A stretch of DNA of 64,000 nucleotides from Acidovorax sp. 107 (GTDB taxonomy: Bacteria; Pseudomonadota; Gammaproteobacteria; Burkholderiales; Burkholderiaceae_C), in NCBI RefSeq assembly GCF_003058055.1, contig NZ_QBTZ01000001.1, forward strand, positions 1,614,501 through 1,678,500. Direction: 5' to 3'. The translations under genes and the position numbers were made by a program. Position 1 is the stretch's first letter; each line of letters starts with the position of its first letter. Positions 8,361-17,709 of this stretch are shown here, one piece after another. The notes below the pieces were generated by a model, which had not been told where the DNA came from, did no database searches, and saw only the letters and a program-made list of their open reading frames with translations.

Positions 8361-8476
8361 TTGAGCGTGAATGGTATCACCCACTAACGGACTGATTTGG
8401 ACAATAAATCTATTAAAAACAAAGGTTTATGGTGCTGGTGACAGTCCAGCAATGTCCATTGTTGTCTAGCTTTTAG

Positions 8477-8524
8477 GGACTTTTAATCCGTTGGTCACAA
8501 GTTCGAATCTTGTACGTCCTACCA
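8477..8524 (+). other. tRNA-Lys(TTT) 3' fragment, probable attachment site and right island border
   Basis: The bases from GGACTTTTAATCC through the T-loop GTTCGAATC to the acceptor end and ACCA match the 3' two-thirds of a tRNA-Lys with anticodon TTT. The 5' part, including the D arm, is absent: the preceding bases (TTGTCTAGCTTTTA) do not fit a tRNA. Integrases commonly insert at tRNA 3' ends and leave such a fragment at one border, while the other border keeps the whole tRNA. That border would lie left of the window. Core chromosomal genes begin just after it. Confidence 0.75.
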
Positions 8525-8561
8525 CCCGATTCAAAATGCGCTCGTGAGTGCGTTTGCTGCC

Positions 8562-8590
8562 AAAAGCCTCCCTCGGGAGGCTTTTGTTTT
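8562..8590 (+). terminator. Rho-independent terminator behind the tRNA-Lys fragment
   Basis: AAAAGCCTCCC at 8562-8572 pairs with GGGAGGCTTTT at 8575-8585, followed by GTTTTT. It is 38 bases after the tRNA-Lys end and was presumably the terminator of the original tRNA gene. Confidence 0.75.
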
Positions 8591-8664
8591 TGGCGGTGAG
8601 GTCGGAGCCAGTCCTGGGCCGTCATGTCTCGTGACTGGCGTGCTTGGCCAAGGCCCAGCGGATA

Positions 8665-9729
8665 TCAGTGGGTGGGGGCGTTCGTCTCAGCCGGTGGTGC
8701 GAAAAGGTCCCAGCTGGCCATGAACAAGGCCGCTATCACGGGCCCGATCACAAACCCAGTCAGGCCGAACAAGGCCATGCCGCCCAGGGTGGAGATCAGT
8801 ACGATGTAGTCGGGCATCTTGGTGTCCTTGCCCACCAGGATGGGGCGCAAGATGTTGTCGACGAGCCCGATCACGAAGACGCCAAACGCCGTCAACACCA
8901 CTCCCTGCCACACGGCGCCGGTTGCCAGAAAGTAGATGGCCACCGGCACCCAGATCAGCCCGGCACCCACGGCCGGCAGCAGCGACAGGAAGGCCATGAG
9001 GACTCCCCACAGCACCGGCCCCTGGATGCCCAAGACCCAGAAAATCATGCCGCCCAGTGCGCCCTGAGAGGCGGCCACTACGATGTTGCCTTTGACCGTG
9101 GCCCGGATCACGGTGGTGAACTTGGTGACCAGTTGGCGCTTATGGGTCTCTTCCAGAGGGGTAGCCTGACCGATGCGCACCGCCAGACTAGCGCCGTCGC
9201 GCAGCAGGAAGAACAGCAGATACAGCATGATGCCGAAACTGACGATGAACTCCAGCGTGTTTTGCCCGATGCTGAGCGCCTGGGTCGCCACAAATTGACT
9301 GGCCTGCACGGCAAAGGATGAAAGTTTTTGTTGCAGCTCTACCGCGCTAGTGAGCTGCAGGCGGTCGAGCAGACCGGCGGCCCAGGCTGGCAACGCCGCT
9401 ATGACTTGTTGCAGGTAAAGCCCAAAATTGATCTGTCCGGAGCGCACCCGTTCATAGATTGCTGTGGCCTCCTGAATCAACGATACCGTGATGGCGGCCA
9501 TGGGCAAGATCACCACCACCAAGCACAATCCGAGTGTGCACAACGCAGCCAGCGTGGGCCGTTTGGGCATTTTTTTTAGCAGTTTGCGGTGCAGGGGGGC
9601 AAAAAGAATCGCAAGGATGACGCCCCAGAAAACGGCGCCGTGGAACTGCCACAGGATGGCACCGAATGCGACGGTGACAAGGGCTAGCAGCAGCAAAAAG
9701 GCTTTGTTCTGAAGGTGGTGGTGCGGCAT
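8665..9729 (-). CDS. AI-2E/PerM-family membrane transporter
   Basis: This 354-residue inner-membrane protein has about eight hydrophobic segments: two at the N-terminus (FLLLLALVTVAFGAILW and a second close behind), one near TLAALCTLGLCLVVVILP, a long amphipathic region, and a C-terminal group ending in GMALFGLTGFVIGPVIAALF. The PDYIVLISTLGGMALFG region is a signature of the AI-2E/YdiK/PerM family. Members are proposed exporters of small solutes or signals, or sodium/proton antiporters; the substrate here is unknown. The ATG at 9729 is chosen because the first membrane segment follows directly, while a longer frame to 9894 adds non-hydrophobic residues. It is divergent from sucA. Confidence 0.85.
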   Translation of the reverse strand: MPHHHLQNKAFLLLLALVTVAFGAILWQFHGAVFWGVILAILFAPLHRKLLKKMPKRPTLAALCTLGLCLVVVILPMAAITVSLIQEATAIYERVRSGQINFGLYLQQVIAALPAWAAGLLDRLQLTSAVELQQKLSSFAVQASQFVATQALSIGQNTLEFIVSFGIMLYLLFFLLRDGASLAVRIGQATPLEETHKRQLVTKFTTVIRATVKGNIVVAASQGALGGMIFWVLGIQGPVLWGVLMAFLSLLPAVGAGLIWVPVAIYFLATGAVWQGVVLTAFGVFVIGLVDNILRPILVGKDTKMPDYIVLISTLGGMALFGLTGFVIGPVIAALFMASWDLFAPPAETNAPTH

Positions 9730-9974
9730 GTAATGAGCGTTGCAACGGGATACCCAGAATGTACGCGAGGCGCTGATCAGCGCTGCCTTTTTGCGCTGCG
9801 CGGCAATGGCCTGTATCCACGCTTTTGGGGGTGGACTTCCGTTCGGTGGCACAATACCGGCCGTACCAAGGCCCTTCCCCAGCCACAGTCGCATCCGCCA
9901 ACCGGTTCAGCCGTGTCGCGGAAGGTTTCTCAACCAGCTAATGCTTTCCCAAGGAAAGCGGAGGTCAGCGGAAT

Positions 9975-12854
9975 ATGAGCGATACGACATCCGTCTATCA
10001 AGCCTACCAAGGCAATACTTACCTCTTCGGCGGCAATGCGCCCTATGTCGAAGAGATGTACGAAAACTACCTGGCTAATCCCGGTAGCGTCCCCGACACG
10101 TGGCGCGAGTACTTTGATGCGCTGCAGCACGTTCCCGCTGTGGATGGCAGCAACGCCAAAGACGTTCCGCACCTGCCCGTCATCAATGCCTTTGCCGAGC
10201 GCGCCAAGCAAGGCGGCACCAAGGTCGTGGTTGCCACCGGCGCTGATTCTGAACTGGGCCGCAAGCGCACCGCCGTTCAGCAGCTGATCGCCGCTTACCG
10301 CAACGTGGGCCAGCGTTGGGCCGATCTGGATCCCCTCAAGCGCACGGAGCGTCCCGCGATTCCTGAGCTGGAACCCTCGTTCTACGGCTTCAGCGACGCT
10401 GACCAGGAAACCGTGTTCAACACCAGCAACACGTTCTTCGGCAAGGAGTCGATGACGCTGCGTGAGCTGATCAATGCGCTGCGTGAAACGTACTGCGGCT
10501 CCATCGGCGCCGAATACATGTATGCCACCGACCAGAACCAGAAGCGCTGGTGGCAGGAAAAGCTGGAAAAGATCCGCAGCAAGCCCAGCTTTGGTGCCGA
10601 CAAGAAAAAGCAAATCCTTGATCGCTTGACGGCTGCTGAAGGCCTCGAGCGCTTTTTGCACACCAAGTACGTGGGCCAGAAGCGCTTTTCTCTGGAAGGC
10701 GGCGAGAGCTTCATCGCTGCAATGGACGAGCTCATCCAGTCTGCTGGCGCGAAGGGCGTGCAGGAGATCGTGATCGGCATGGCCCACCGTGGCCGCTTGA
10801 ACGTGCTCGTCAACTCGCTGGGCAAGATGCCCAAAGACCTGTTCGCAGAGTTCGATCACACCGCCCCCGAAGACCTGCCTGCAGGTGACGTGAAGTACCA
10901 CCAGGGCTTCAGCTCGGACGTGACCACCCCTGGCGGCCCCGTTCACCTGTCGCTGGCGTTCAACCCTTCGCACCTGGAAATCGTCAATCCTGTGGTCGAA
11001 GGCTCGGTGCGCGCGCGCATGGACCGTCGTGCTGACCCCCATGGCAAGCAGGTTCTGCCTGTGCTGGTGCACGGCGATGCCGCCTTTGCAGGCCAGGGTG
11101 TCAACCAGGAAACCCTGGCGCTGGCCCAGACCCGTGGCTACTACACGGGTGGCACGGTGCACATCATCATCAACAACCAGATCGGGTTCACGACGTCTGA
11201 CCCGCGCGACACCCGCTCCACGCTGTACTGCACCGACATCGTGAAGATGATCGAGTCGCCTGTGCTGCACGTGAACGGTGATGATCCAGAGGCTGTGGTG
11301 CTGGCCACCCAGCTGGCTCTTGAATTCCGCATGGAGTTCAAGAAGGACGTGGTGGTGGACATCATCTGCTTCCGCAAACTGGGCCACAACGAGCAGGACA
11401 CCCCGGCGCTGACCCAGCCGCTGATGTACAAGAAGATTGGTGCGCACCCTGGTACGCGCAAGCTGTATGCCGACAAACTGGCCACGCAGGGCTTGGGCGA
11501 ATCGCTGGGCGATGACATGGTGAAGGCCTACCGCGCAGCCATGGACGCGGGCAAGCACACGGTTGACCCGGTGCTGACCAACTTCAAGAGCAAGTACGCG
11601 GTGGATTGGAGCCCGTTCCTGGGCAAGAAGTGGACGGACGCTGGCGACACGGCCATTCCCCTGGCTGAGTGGAAGCGCCTGGCTGAGAAGATCACGACCA
11701 TCCCGGAAAGCGTCACACCTCACCAACTGGTCAAGAAGGTGTACGACGACCGTGCGGCCATGGGCCGTGGCGACATCCCGGTGGACTGGGGCATGGGCGA
11801 GCACATGGCTTTTGCCTCGCTGGTGGCCAGCGGCTATCCCGTGCGCCTGTCTGGCGAAGACTGTGGCCGCGGCACGTTCACGCACCGTCATTCGGTGATT
11901 CATGATCAAAAGCGGGAAAAGTGGGACATCGGCACCTACACGCCCCTGCAGAACGTGGCTGAGAACCAGGCTCCGTTTGTTGTCATCGACTCCATCCTGT
12001 CGGAGGAAGCGGTGCTGGGCTTTGAGTATGGCTATGCATCGAACGACCCCAACACCCTGGTGATCTGGGAAGCGCAGTTCGGCGACTTCGCAAACGGTGC
12101 ACAGGTCGTTATCGACCAGTTCATTGCCTCCGGCGAAGTGAAGTGGGGTCGCGTCAACGGCATCACCCTGATGCTGCCCCACGGCTACGAAGGCCAGGGC
12201 CCAGAGCACAGCTCGGCCCGTCTGGAGCGTTTCATGCAGCTGGCAGCTGACGCCAACATGCAGATCGTGCAGCCCACCACGGCCAGCCAGATCTTCCATG
12301 TGCTGCGCCGCCAGATGGTGCGTGATCTGCGCAAGCCGCTGATCATCATGACGCCCAAGTCGCTGCTGCGTAACAAGGATGCCACCTCGCCGCTGTCCGA
12401 ATTCACCAAGGGCAGCTTCCAGACGGTGATTCCCGAGCAGGACGAGGCCATCGTGAAGAAGGCCGCCAAGGTCAAGCGCGTGATCGCCTGCTCTGGCAAG
12501 GTGTATTACGACTTGGTCAAAAAGCGTGCCGAGAAGGAAGTCGATGATGTGGTGATCCTGCGCGTTGAGCAGCTCTACCCCTTCCCGCACAAGGCGTTTG
12601 CGGCCGAACTGAAGAAGTACCCCAATGCCACCGATGTGGTGTGGTGCCAGGACGAGCCACAGAACCAGGGCGCCTGGTTCTTCGTGCAGCACTACATCCA
12701 CGAGAACATGCTCGACGGCCAGAAGCTGGGCTACTCCGGCCGCGCTGCTTCGGCATCGCCAGCCGTGGGTTACTCGCACCTGCACCAGGAACAACAAAAG
12801 GCGCTGGTGGACGGCGCGTTTGCCAAGCTCAAGGGTTTTGTCCTGACCAAGTAA
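9975..12854 (+). CDS. sucA: 2-oxoglutarate dehydrogenase E1 component
   Basis: The thiamine-dependent E1 subunit decarboxylates 2-oxoglutarate in the TCA cycle and passes the succinyl group to the lipoyl arm of SucB. The 959-residue length is usual. The N-terminus has the short E2-binding segment (YLFGGNAPYVEEMYENYLAN), followed by the active-site IVIGMAHRGRLNVL and HLSLAFNPSHLEIVNPVVEG. The thiamine diphosphate/Mg site reads GDAAFAGQG and then NNQIGF; the C-terminal transketolase-like domain includes LPHGYEGQGPEHSSARLERF. It is the first gene of sucA-sucB-lpd, with 51 bases to sucB. A 245-bp spacer separates it from the divergent permease gene. The start is chosen for the standard family beginning. 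Confidence 0.97.
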   Translation: MSDTTSVYQAYQGNTYLFGGNAPYVEEMYENYLANPGSVPDTWREYFDALQHVPAVDGSNAKDVPHLPVINAFAERAKQGGTKVVVATGADSELGRKRTAVQQLIAAYRNVGQRWADLDPLKRTERPAIPELEPSFYGFSDADQETVFNTSNTFFGKESMTLRELINALRETYCGSIGAEYMYATDQNQKRWWQEKLEKIRSKPSFGADKKKQILDRLTAAEGLERFLHTKYVGQKRFSLEGGESFIAAMDELIQSAGAKGVQEIVIGMAHRGRLNVLVNSLGKMPKDLFAEFDHTAPEDLPAGDVKYHQGFSSDVTTPGGPVHLSLAFNPSHLEIVNPVVEGSVRARMDRRADPHGKQVLPVLVHGDAAFAGQGVNQETLALAQTRGYYTGGTVHIIINNQIGFTTSDPRDTRSTLYCTDIVKMIESPVLHVNGDDPEAVVLATQLALEFRMEFKKDVVVDIICFRKLGHNEQDTPALTQPLMYKKIGAHPGTRKLYADKLATQGLGESLGDDMVKAYRAAMDAGKHTVDPVLTNFKSKYAVDWSPFLGKKWTDAGDTAIPLAEWKRLAEKITTIPESVTPHQLVKKVYDDRAAMGRGDIPVDWGMGEHMAFASLVASGYPVRLSGEDCGRGTFTHRHSVIHDQKREKWDIGTYTPLQNVAENQAPFVVIDSILSEEAVLGFEYGYASNDPNTLVIWEAQFGDFANGAQVVIDQFIASGEVKWGRVNGITLMLPHGYEGQGPEHSSARLERFMQLAADANMQIVQPTTASQIFHVLRRQMVRDLRKPLIIMTPKSLLRNKDATSPLSEFTKGSFQTVIPEQDEAIVKKAAKVKRVIACSGKVYYDLVKKRAEKEVDDVVILRVEQLYPFPHKAFAAELKKYPNATDVVWCQDEPQNQGAWFFVQHYIHENMLDGQKLGYSGRAASASPAVGYSHLHQEQQKALVDGAFAKLKGFVLTK

Positions 12855-12905
12855 GGCCAGCTGCGACCCGACAACAGAACAAAACCCCATTCCGAAAGAA
12901 TTGAT

Positions 12906-14180
12906 ATGGCTATCGTAGAAGTCAAAGTCCCCCAGCTGTCCGAATCCGTGGCCGAAGCCACCATGCTGACCTGGAAGAAAAAGGCCGGTGAGGCCGTCGC
13001 CGTCGACGAAATCCTCATCGAGATTGAAACCGACAAGGTTGTGCTCGAAGTGCCCGCTCCGTCGGCGGGCGTGCTGGCCGAAATCATCCAGGGCGATGGC
13101 GCCACGGTGGTGGCCGAGCAGCTGATCGCCAAGATCGACACCGAAGGCAAGGCGGGTGCGGCTGCTCCTGCTGCCGCCCCCGCGGCCGCAGCGCCCGCTG
13201 CCGCAGCGGCGCCTGCTGCTGCAGCCCAACCTGCCGCTGGCGGTTCGAAGGGTGATGTGGCCATGCCTGCGGCCGCCAAGCTGCTGGCCGACAACAACCT
13301 GTCTGTCTCGGCCGTGGCCGGTTCGGGCAAGGATGGTCGTGTGACCAAGGGCGACGTGCTGGCCGCTGTGGCCGGTGGCGCCAAGGCCGCCGTGGCAGCG
13401 CCCAGCGTGATCCCCACCGGCGTGCCTACGAAGGCACTGCCCCAGGTGGCAGCGCCCGCTGGCAAGGAAGACCTGAGCGGCCGCCCCGAACAGCGCGTTC
13501 CCATGAGCCGTTTGCGCGCCCGCGTGGCCGAGCGCCTGCTCCAGTCGCAATCGACCAACGCCATCCTGACCACGTTCAACGAAGTGAACATGGCCCCGGT
13601 GATGGACCTGCGCAAGAAGTTCCAGGACAGCTTCACCAAGGAACACGGCACCAAGCTGGGCTTCATGTCCTTCTTCGTGAAGGCTGCCGTGCATGCCCTC
13701 AAGAAGTACCCTGTGTTGAACGCGTCGGTGGACGGCAACGACATCGTCTACCACGGCTATTTCGACATCGGTATCGCCGTGGGCTCGCCCCGTGGCCTGG
13801 TGGTGCCCATCTTGCGCAATGCCGACCAGATGAGCTTCGCCGACATCGAAAAGAAGATCGCCGAGTTCGGCAAGAAGGCGGCAGAAGGCAAGCTGGGCAT
13901 TGAAGAAATGACCGGCGGCACGTTCTCGATCTCCAATGGCGGCACCTTTGGTTCGATGATGTCCACCCCGATCATCAACCCTCCACAGTCGGCCATTCTG
14001 GGCGTGCACGCCACCAAGGACCGCGCCATGGTCGAGAACGGGCAGGTCGTGGTGCGCCCGATGAACTACCTGGCCATGTCCTATGACCACCGCATCATCG
14101 ACGGCCGCGAAGCCGTGCTGGGCCTGGTGGCGATGAAGGACGCGCTGGAAGACCCATCGCGTCTGCTGTTCGACATCTGA
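12906..14180 (+). CDS. sucB: 2-oxoglutarate dehydrogenase E2, dihydrolipoyl succinyltransferase
   Basis: E2 forms the core of the 2-oxoglutarate dehydrogenase complex and transfers succinyl from its lipoyl arm to CoA. Visible in order are a single lipoyl domain with Lys44 in EIETDKV (residues 1-75), an Ala/Pro-rich flexible linker (about 80-115), an E3-binding domain ([19 protein letters not shown], about 118-155), a second Ala/Pro linker, and the acyltransferase domain. The latter ends with the active-site His395 and Asp399 in [13 protein letters not shown]. The length of 424 residues is normal. It lies between sucA and lpd in the expected operon order. Confidence 0.97.
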   Translation: MAIVEVKVPQLSESVAEATMLTWKKKAGEAVAVDEILIEIETDKVVLEVPAPSAGVLAEIIQGDGATVVAEQLIAKIDTEGKAGAAAPAAAPAAAAPAAAAAPAAAAQPAAGGSKGDVAMPAAAKLLADNNLSVSAVAGSGKDGRVTKGDVLAAVAGGAKAAVAAPSVIPTGVPTKALPQVAAPAGKEDLSGRPEQRVPMSRLRARVAERLLQSQSTNAILTTFNEVNMAPVMDLRKKFQDSFTKEHGTKLGFMSFFVKAAVHALKKYPVLNASVDGNDIVYHGYFDIGIAVGSPRGLVVPILRNADQMSFADIEKKIAEFGKKAAEGKLGIEEMTGGTFSISNGGTFGSMMSTPIINPPQSAILGVHATKDRAMVENGQVVVRPMNYLAMSYDHRIIDGREAVLGLVAMKDALEDPSRLLFDI

Positions 14181-14270
14181 TCCCCTGACTGCATCGACCC
14201 ACCCGCGTGGCCCGACCTCTGGTCCTGCCCGCCGGTGGGTCTTTCTCCAACTGACTGAACGAGATTTCCC

Positions 14271-15698
14271 ATGAGCAAACAATTTGATGTGATCGTCATC
14301 GGCGGCGGCCCTGGTGGCTACATTGCCGCCATTCGCGCGGCCCAGCTGGGCTTCAACGTGGCCTGTATTGATGAGTGGAAGAACGACAAGGGCGGCCCTG
14401 CACCCGGCGGCACCTGCACCAACGTGGGCTGCATCCCCTCCAAGGCGCTGCTGCAGTCGTCCGAGCATTTCGAGCATGCCAACAAGCACTTTGCGGAGCA
14501 CGGCATCACCGCCACCGGCGTCAAGATGGACGTGGCCAAGATGATCGCCCGCAAGGACACCGTCGTGAAGCAGAACAACGACGGCATCCTGTACCTGTTC
14601 AAGAAGAACAAGGTCAGCTTTTTCCACGGTCGTGGGTCGTTCGTCAAAGCGGCTGAAGGCGGCTACGAAATCAAGGTGGCTGGCGCCGCCGACGAAACGC
14701 TGACCGGCAAGCAGATCATTATCGCCACGGGCTCCAACGCCCGTGCGCTGCCTGGCACGCCGTTCGACGAAGAACTGGTGCTGTCCAACGACGGCGCGCT
14801 GCGCGTGGGTGCGGTGCCCAAGAAGCTCGGCCTGATCGGCTCGGGTGTGATCGGCCTGGAAATGGGCTCCGTGTGGCGCCGCCTCGGCGCTGAAGTCACC
14901 ATTCTCGAAGGCCTGCCCACGTTCCTGGGTGCCGTGGACGAACAGATTGCCAAGGAAGCCAAGAAGGCGTTCGACAAGCAGGGGCTGAAGATCGAACTGG
15001 GTGTGAAGGTCGGCGAGATCAAGACTGGCAAGAAGGGCGTTTCCATCGCTTACACCAACGCCAAGGGCGAAGCCCAGTCGCTGGATGTGGACAAGCTCAT
15101 CGTCTCCATCGGCCGCGTGCCCAACACCATCGGCCTGAACACCGAAGCCGTGGGCCTGGCCCTGGACGAGCGCGGCGCCATCGTGGTGGATGCCGACTGC
15201 AAGACCAACCTGCCCGGCGTCTGGGCGGTGGGCGACGTGGTGCGCGGCCCCATGCTGGCGCACAAGGCTGAGGAAGAGGGCGTTGCCGTGGCCGAGCGCA
15301 TTGCCGGCCAGCATGGCCATGTCAACTTCAACACCATCCCCTGGGTCATCTACACCAGCCCCGAGATCGCATGGGTGGGCCGCACCGAGCAGCAGCTCAA
15401 GGCCGACGGCGTCAAGTACAAGGCCGGTAGCTTCCCGTTCCTGGCCAATGGCCGCGCACGGGCGCTGGGTGACACCACCGGCATGGTCAAGATGCTGGCC
15501 GATGCCGAAACGGATGAAATCCTGGGCGTGCACATCGTGGGCCCACAGGCCAGCGAGTTGATCTCCGAAGCCGTGGTGGCCATGGAGTTCAAGGCGAGCA
15601 GCGAAGACATCGCGCGCATCTGCCATGCGCACCCCAGCTTGAGCGAAGCCACCAAGGAAGCGGCGCTGGCTGTGGACAAGCGCACGCTCAATTTCTGA
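14271..15698 (+). CDS. lpdA: Dihydrolipoyl dehydrogenase (E3)
   Basis: E3 is the FAD flavoenzyme that reoxidises the dihydrolipoyl group of SucB and reduces NAD. The N-terminal FAD motif is [12 protein letters not shown], followed by a short insertion ([12 protein letters not shown]) and the redox pair Cys49/Cys54 in [14 protein letters not shown] second nucleotide site reads [16 protein letters not shown]. The C-terminal interface carries the active-site His-Glu pair in [14 protein letters not shown]. At 475 residues it has the usual size. It follows sucB by 90 bases, in which short complementary arms (GACCCACC at 14196 and GGTGGGTC at 14234) could form a weak hairpin between the two genes. 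Confidence 0.96.
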   Translation: MSKQFDVIVIGGGPGGYIAAIRAAQLGFNVACIDEWKNDKGGPAPGGTCTNVGCIPSKALLQSSEHFEHANKHFAEHGITATGVKMDVAKMIARKDTVVKQNNDGILYLFKKNKVSFFHGRGSFVKAAEGGYEIKVAGAADETLTGKQIIIATGSNARALPGTPFDEELVLSNDGALRVGAVPKKLGLIGSGVIGLEMGSVWRRLGAEVTILEGLPTFLGAVDEQIAKEAKKAFDKQGLKIELGVKVGEIKTGKKGVSIAYTNAKGEAQSLDVDKLIVSIGRVPNTIGLNTEAVGLALDERGAIVVDADCKTNLPGVWAVGDVVRGPMLAHKAEEEGVAVAERIAGQHGHVNFNTIPWVIYTSPEIAWVGRTEQQLKADGVKYKAGSFPFLANGRARALGDTTGMVKMLADAETDEILGVHIVGPQASELISEAVVAMEFKASSEDIARICHAHPSLSEATKEAALAVDKRTLNF

Positions 15699-15715
15699 TA
15701 TTTGGATATCAATCG

Positions 15716-15748
15716 GCTGCAAGTGCATGATTTTCATGTGCTTGCAGC
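15716..15748. repeat. Hairpin between lpdA and zapE, related to the dispersed palindromic repeat
   Basis: GCTGCAAGTGCATGA at 15716-15730 and TCATGTGCTTGCAGC at 15734-15748 can pair over all 15 positions in RNA, two of them as G-U, around a TTT loop. It is followed by TATCAATTTTG, which resembles the CAGCTATCAA end of the repeat copy near 34,230. The hairpin may limit read-through from lpdA into zapE. Confidence 0.55.
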
Positions 15749-15780
15749 TATCAATTTTGTAGTATCAGAGCATCCGTAAC

Positions 15781-16878
15781 GTGACCGTCAAACAGGCTTA
15801 CCTGGCCGAGCTGGCCGCCAAAGGCTACCAAAGCGACCCCGCCCAGCTGCGTGCAGTGGATGCCCTGCAGCGCTGTGCTGACGAGTGGGCCCAGTACAAG
15901 GCACGACGCTCCAACGCGATCAAGAAGCTGATCAACCGCCCGGAGATTCCGCGGGGCGTCTACATGTACGGCGGCGTGGGGCGGGGCAAGAGCTTTTTGA
16001 TGGAGTGCTTTTTTGATGCTGTGCCCCTGAAGCGCAAGGTGCGCCTGCACTTTCACGAATTCATGCGTGAAGTACATCGCGAACTTGCAGCCCTTCAGGG
16101 CACGGTCAATCCGCTGGACGTTTTGGGCGAGCGCATCGCCAAACGCTACAAGCTCATTTGTTTTGATGAGTTCCATGTGGCGGACATCACGGACGCGATG
16201 ATCCTGCATCGGTTGCTGGTGGCGTTGTTCGACAACGGCGTCGGCTTTGTGACCACTTCCAATTTCAAGCCTGACGACCTTTACCCCGGTGGCTTGCATC
16301 GCGACCGCATTCTGCCTGCGATTGACCTGCTCAACCAGCGGCTCGAAGTGGTCAACGTGGACAACGGCACAGACTACCGCCGACGGACGCTGGAACATGT
16401 GAAGCTGTATCACACGCCGCTGGGCTCGGAAGCGGACGCCGAGATGAACCAGGCGTTCGATCAACTGGCCGAAGTGCATGACGAAGACCCGGTACTGCAT
16501 ATCGAGGCGCGCGAGATCCGGGCCCGTCGCAAGGCCGGGGGCGTGGTGTGGTTCGACTTCAAGACCCTGTGTGGTGGCCCTCGGTCGCAAAACGACTACC
16601 TGGAAATTGCGACGCAGTTCCACACGGTGTTGCTGTCCGATGTCCCCTATATGCCAGTGAGCATGGCATCGCCTGCGCGGCGGTTTACCTGGCTGGTGGA
16701 TGTGTTGTACGACCGCCGAGTCAAGCTCATTCTGTCGGCAGCGGTGCCGCCTGAGCAGCTGTACACCGAAGGGCCTCTGGCTCACGAGTTTCCTCGCACC
16801 GTGTCCCGTCTCAACGAGATGCAGTCCAAGGAGTTTCTGGCGCTGGAGCGTCGCACTGTGGATACGGGGCTGACATGA
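15781..16878 (+). CDS. zapE: Cell division ATPase ZapE (AFG1-like)
   Basis: ZapE is a P-loop ATPase that associates with the FtsZ ring late in division, particularly under low oxygen or heat stress in E. coli. The protein has Walker A GGVGRGKS (about residues 64-71), Walker B LICFDEFHVADI, and the family blocks LHFHEFMREVH, VTTSNFKPDDLYPGGLHRD and FDFKTLCGGPRSQNDYLEI. Its 365 residues match the family. The start is GTG at 15781, directly before TVKQAYLAEL; no better ATG exists. Its TGA overlaps the ATG of the next gene (ATGA), so the two are coupled. It sits 82 bases after lpdA, behind a hairpin. Confidence 0.93.
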   Translation: MTVKQAYLAELAAKGYQSDPAQLRAVDALQRCADEWAQYKARRSNAIKKLINRPEIPRGVYMYGGVGRGKSFLMECFFDAVPLKRKVRLHFHEFMREVHRELAALQGTVNPLDVLGERIAKRYKLICFDEFHVADITDAMILHRLLVALFDNGVGFVTTSNFKPDDLYPGGLHRDRILPAIDLLNQRLEVVNVDNGTDYRRRTLEHVKLYHTPLGSEADAEMNQAFDQLAEVHDEDPVLHIEAREIRARRKAGGVVWFDFKTLCGGPRSQNDYLEIATQFHTVLLSDVPYMPVSMASPARRFTWLVDVLYDRRVKLILSAAVPPEQLYTEGPLAHEFPRTVSRLNEMQSKEFLALERRTVDTGLT

Positions 16879-17579
16879 GCAGATCCGATGGGCGGTGGGT
16901 TGCGCTTGCGTGGGTGCTGGCCGCCGTCATGGCGCCTGTGGTGGTGGCTCCTGCAAGGGCTGCAACCGCACCAGGAGAAGAGTCTGTATCCGCGCCTTCG
17001 GCCGCCGCCGCGCACCGCAAGGCAGAGCATGGCCGCATAGCGCACGAACGCGAGGTACTGACAGCTCGGCGCCAGCAAGAAGAGGCCGTGTGCTACCAGC
17101 GCTTTGCGGTGGAAGATTGCTTGCGCGGCGTGCGTGCGAAGGTGCGAGAGGCGCAAGACCGATTGCGCGCGCAGGAAATTGAGCTCAATGATGCAGAGCG
17201 CCGTGAGAAGGCGGCGCTGCGTCTGCGGGCCATCGAAGAAAAGCAGGCGACCGTGCCGCCAGCAGGCAAACGCGCCGATGCGCAGGTCCGCAAACCAGCC
17301 GCCGACCCGGATGCTGCCAAGGTGCAGCGGGATCAGGACGCACACCAGCGCGCGAAGCAACAAAACAGCCGTGCACAGACCCAGGCCAATGAACAGGCCG
17401 CCCGCGCCACCGCGATGGCCGACCGCGCTGCCCAGTCGCGCGCCAAACATGCCCAGGCGCTGCAAGCTGCCGAGGAACGCCGTGCACGGGTCGAAAAATC
17501 TCAAGCCGATGCGATGGCCCAAGGCCGCAAACCTTCGGCGCCCTTGCCAGTACCTGCGGCCTCTGCGCCGCTGCACTGA
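16875..17579 (+). CDS. Secreted coiled-coil protein of unknown function
   Basis: The 234-residue product begins with a signal peptide (hydrophobic WVALAWVLAAVMAPVVVAP, cleavage likely after ARA). The rest is almost entirely charged helix rich in Ala, Arg, Glu and Gln, with a CYQRFAVEDCL segment containing two cysteines that could form a disulfide. It continues with QAQANEQAA-like heptads and ends in a Pro-rich tail. It is probably periplasmic and coiled-coil. I do not know its function; position suggests an envelope role linked to zapE, with which it shares an ATGA overlap. Related short proteins follow zapE in other members of the family, as far as I recall. Confidence 0.75.
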   Translation: MSRSDGRWVALAWVLAAVMAPVVVAPARAATAPGEESVSAPSAAAAHRKAEHGRIAHEREVLTARRQQEEAVCYQRFAVEDCLRGVRAKVREAQDRLRAQEIELNDAERREKAALRLRAIEEKQATVPPAGKRADAQVRKPAADPDAAKVQRDQDAHQRAKQQNSRAQTQANEQAARATAMADRAAQSRAKHAQALQAAEERRARVEKSQADAMAQGRKPSAPLPVPAASAPLH

Positions 17580-17709
17580 GCCATTGAGAACCGCTGGGCC
17601 GGGCGATGAAAGGCCCACTGGCTGTCTGTAGGGTGGGTCTATCTACTGGCTGCCTGATGGACCCCCGCACACCCATCGACGCTCCCGATGGGGGAGGGTT
17701 GCCTAACCC

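Noticed and set aside
14196..14241. Hairpin between sucB and lpdA as a terminator
   Set aside because: The 8-bp arms are 30 bases apart and only a short TTTCT follows; termination inside this operon is not convincing.
9930..15737. A 1,935-codon open frame on the minus strand across sucA, sucB and lpdA
   Set aside because: It is the antisense of three certain genes; long antisense frames arise from codon bias in GC-rich DNA. The His-, Gly- and Ala-rich translation matches no family.
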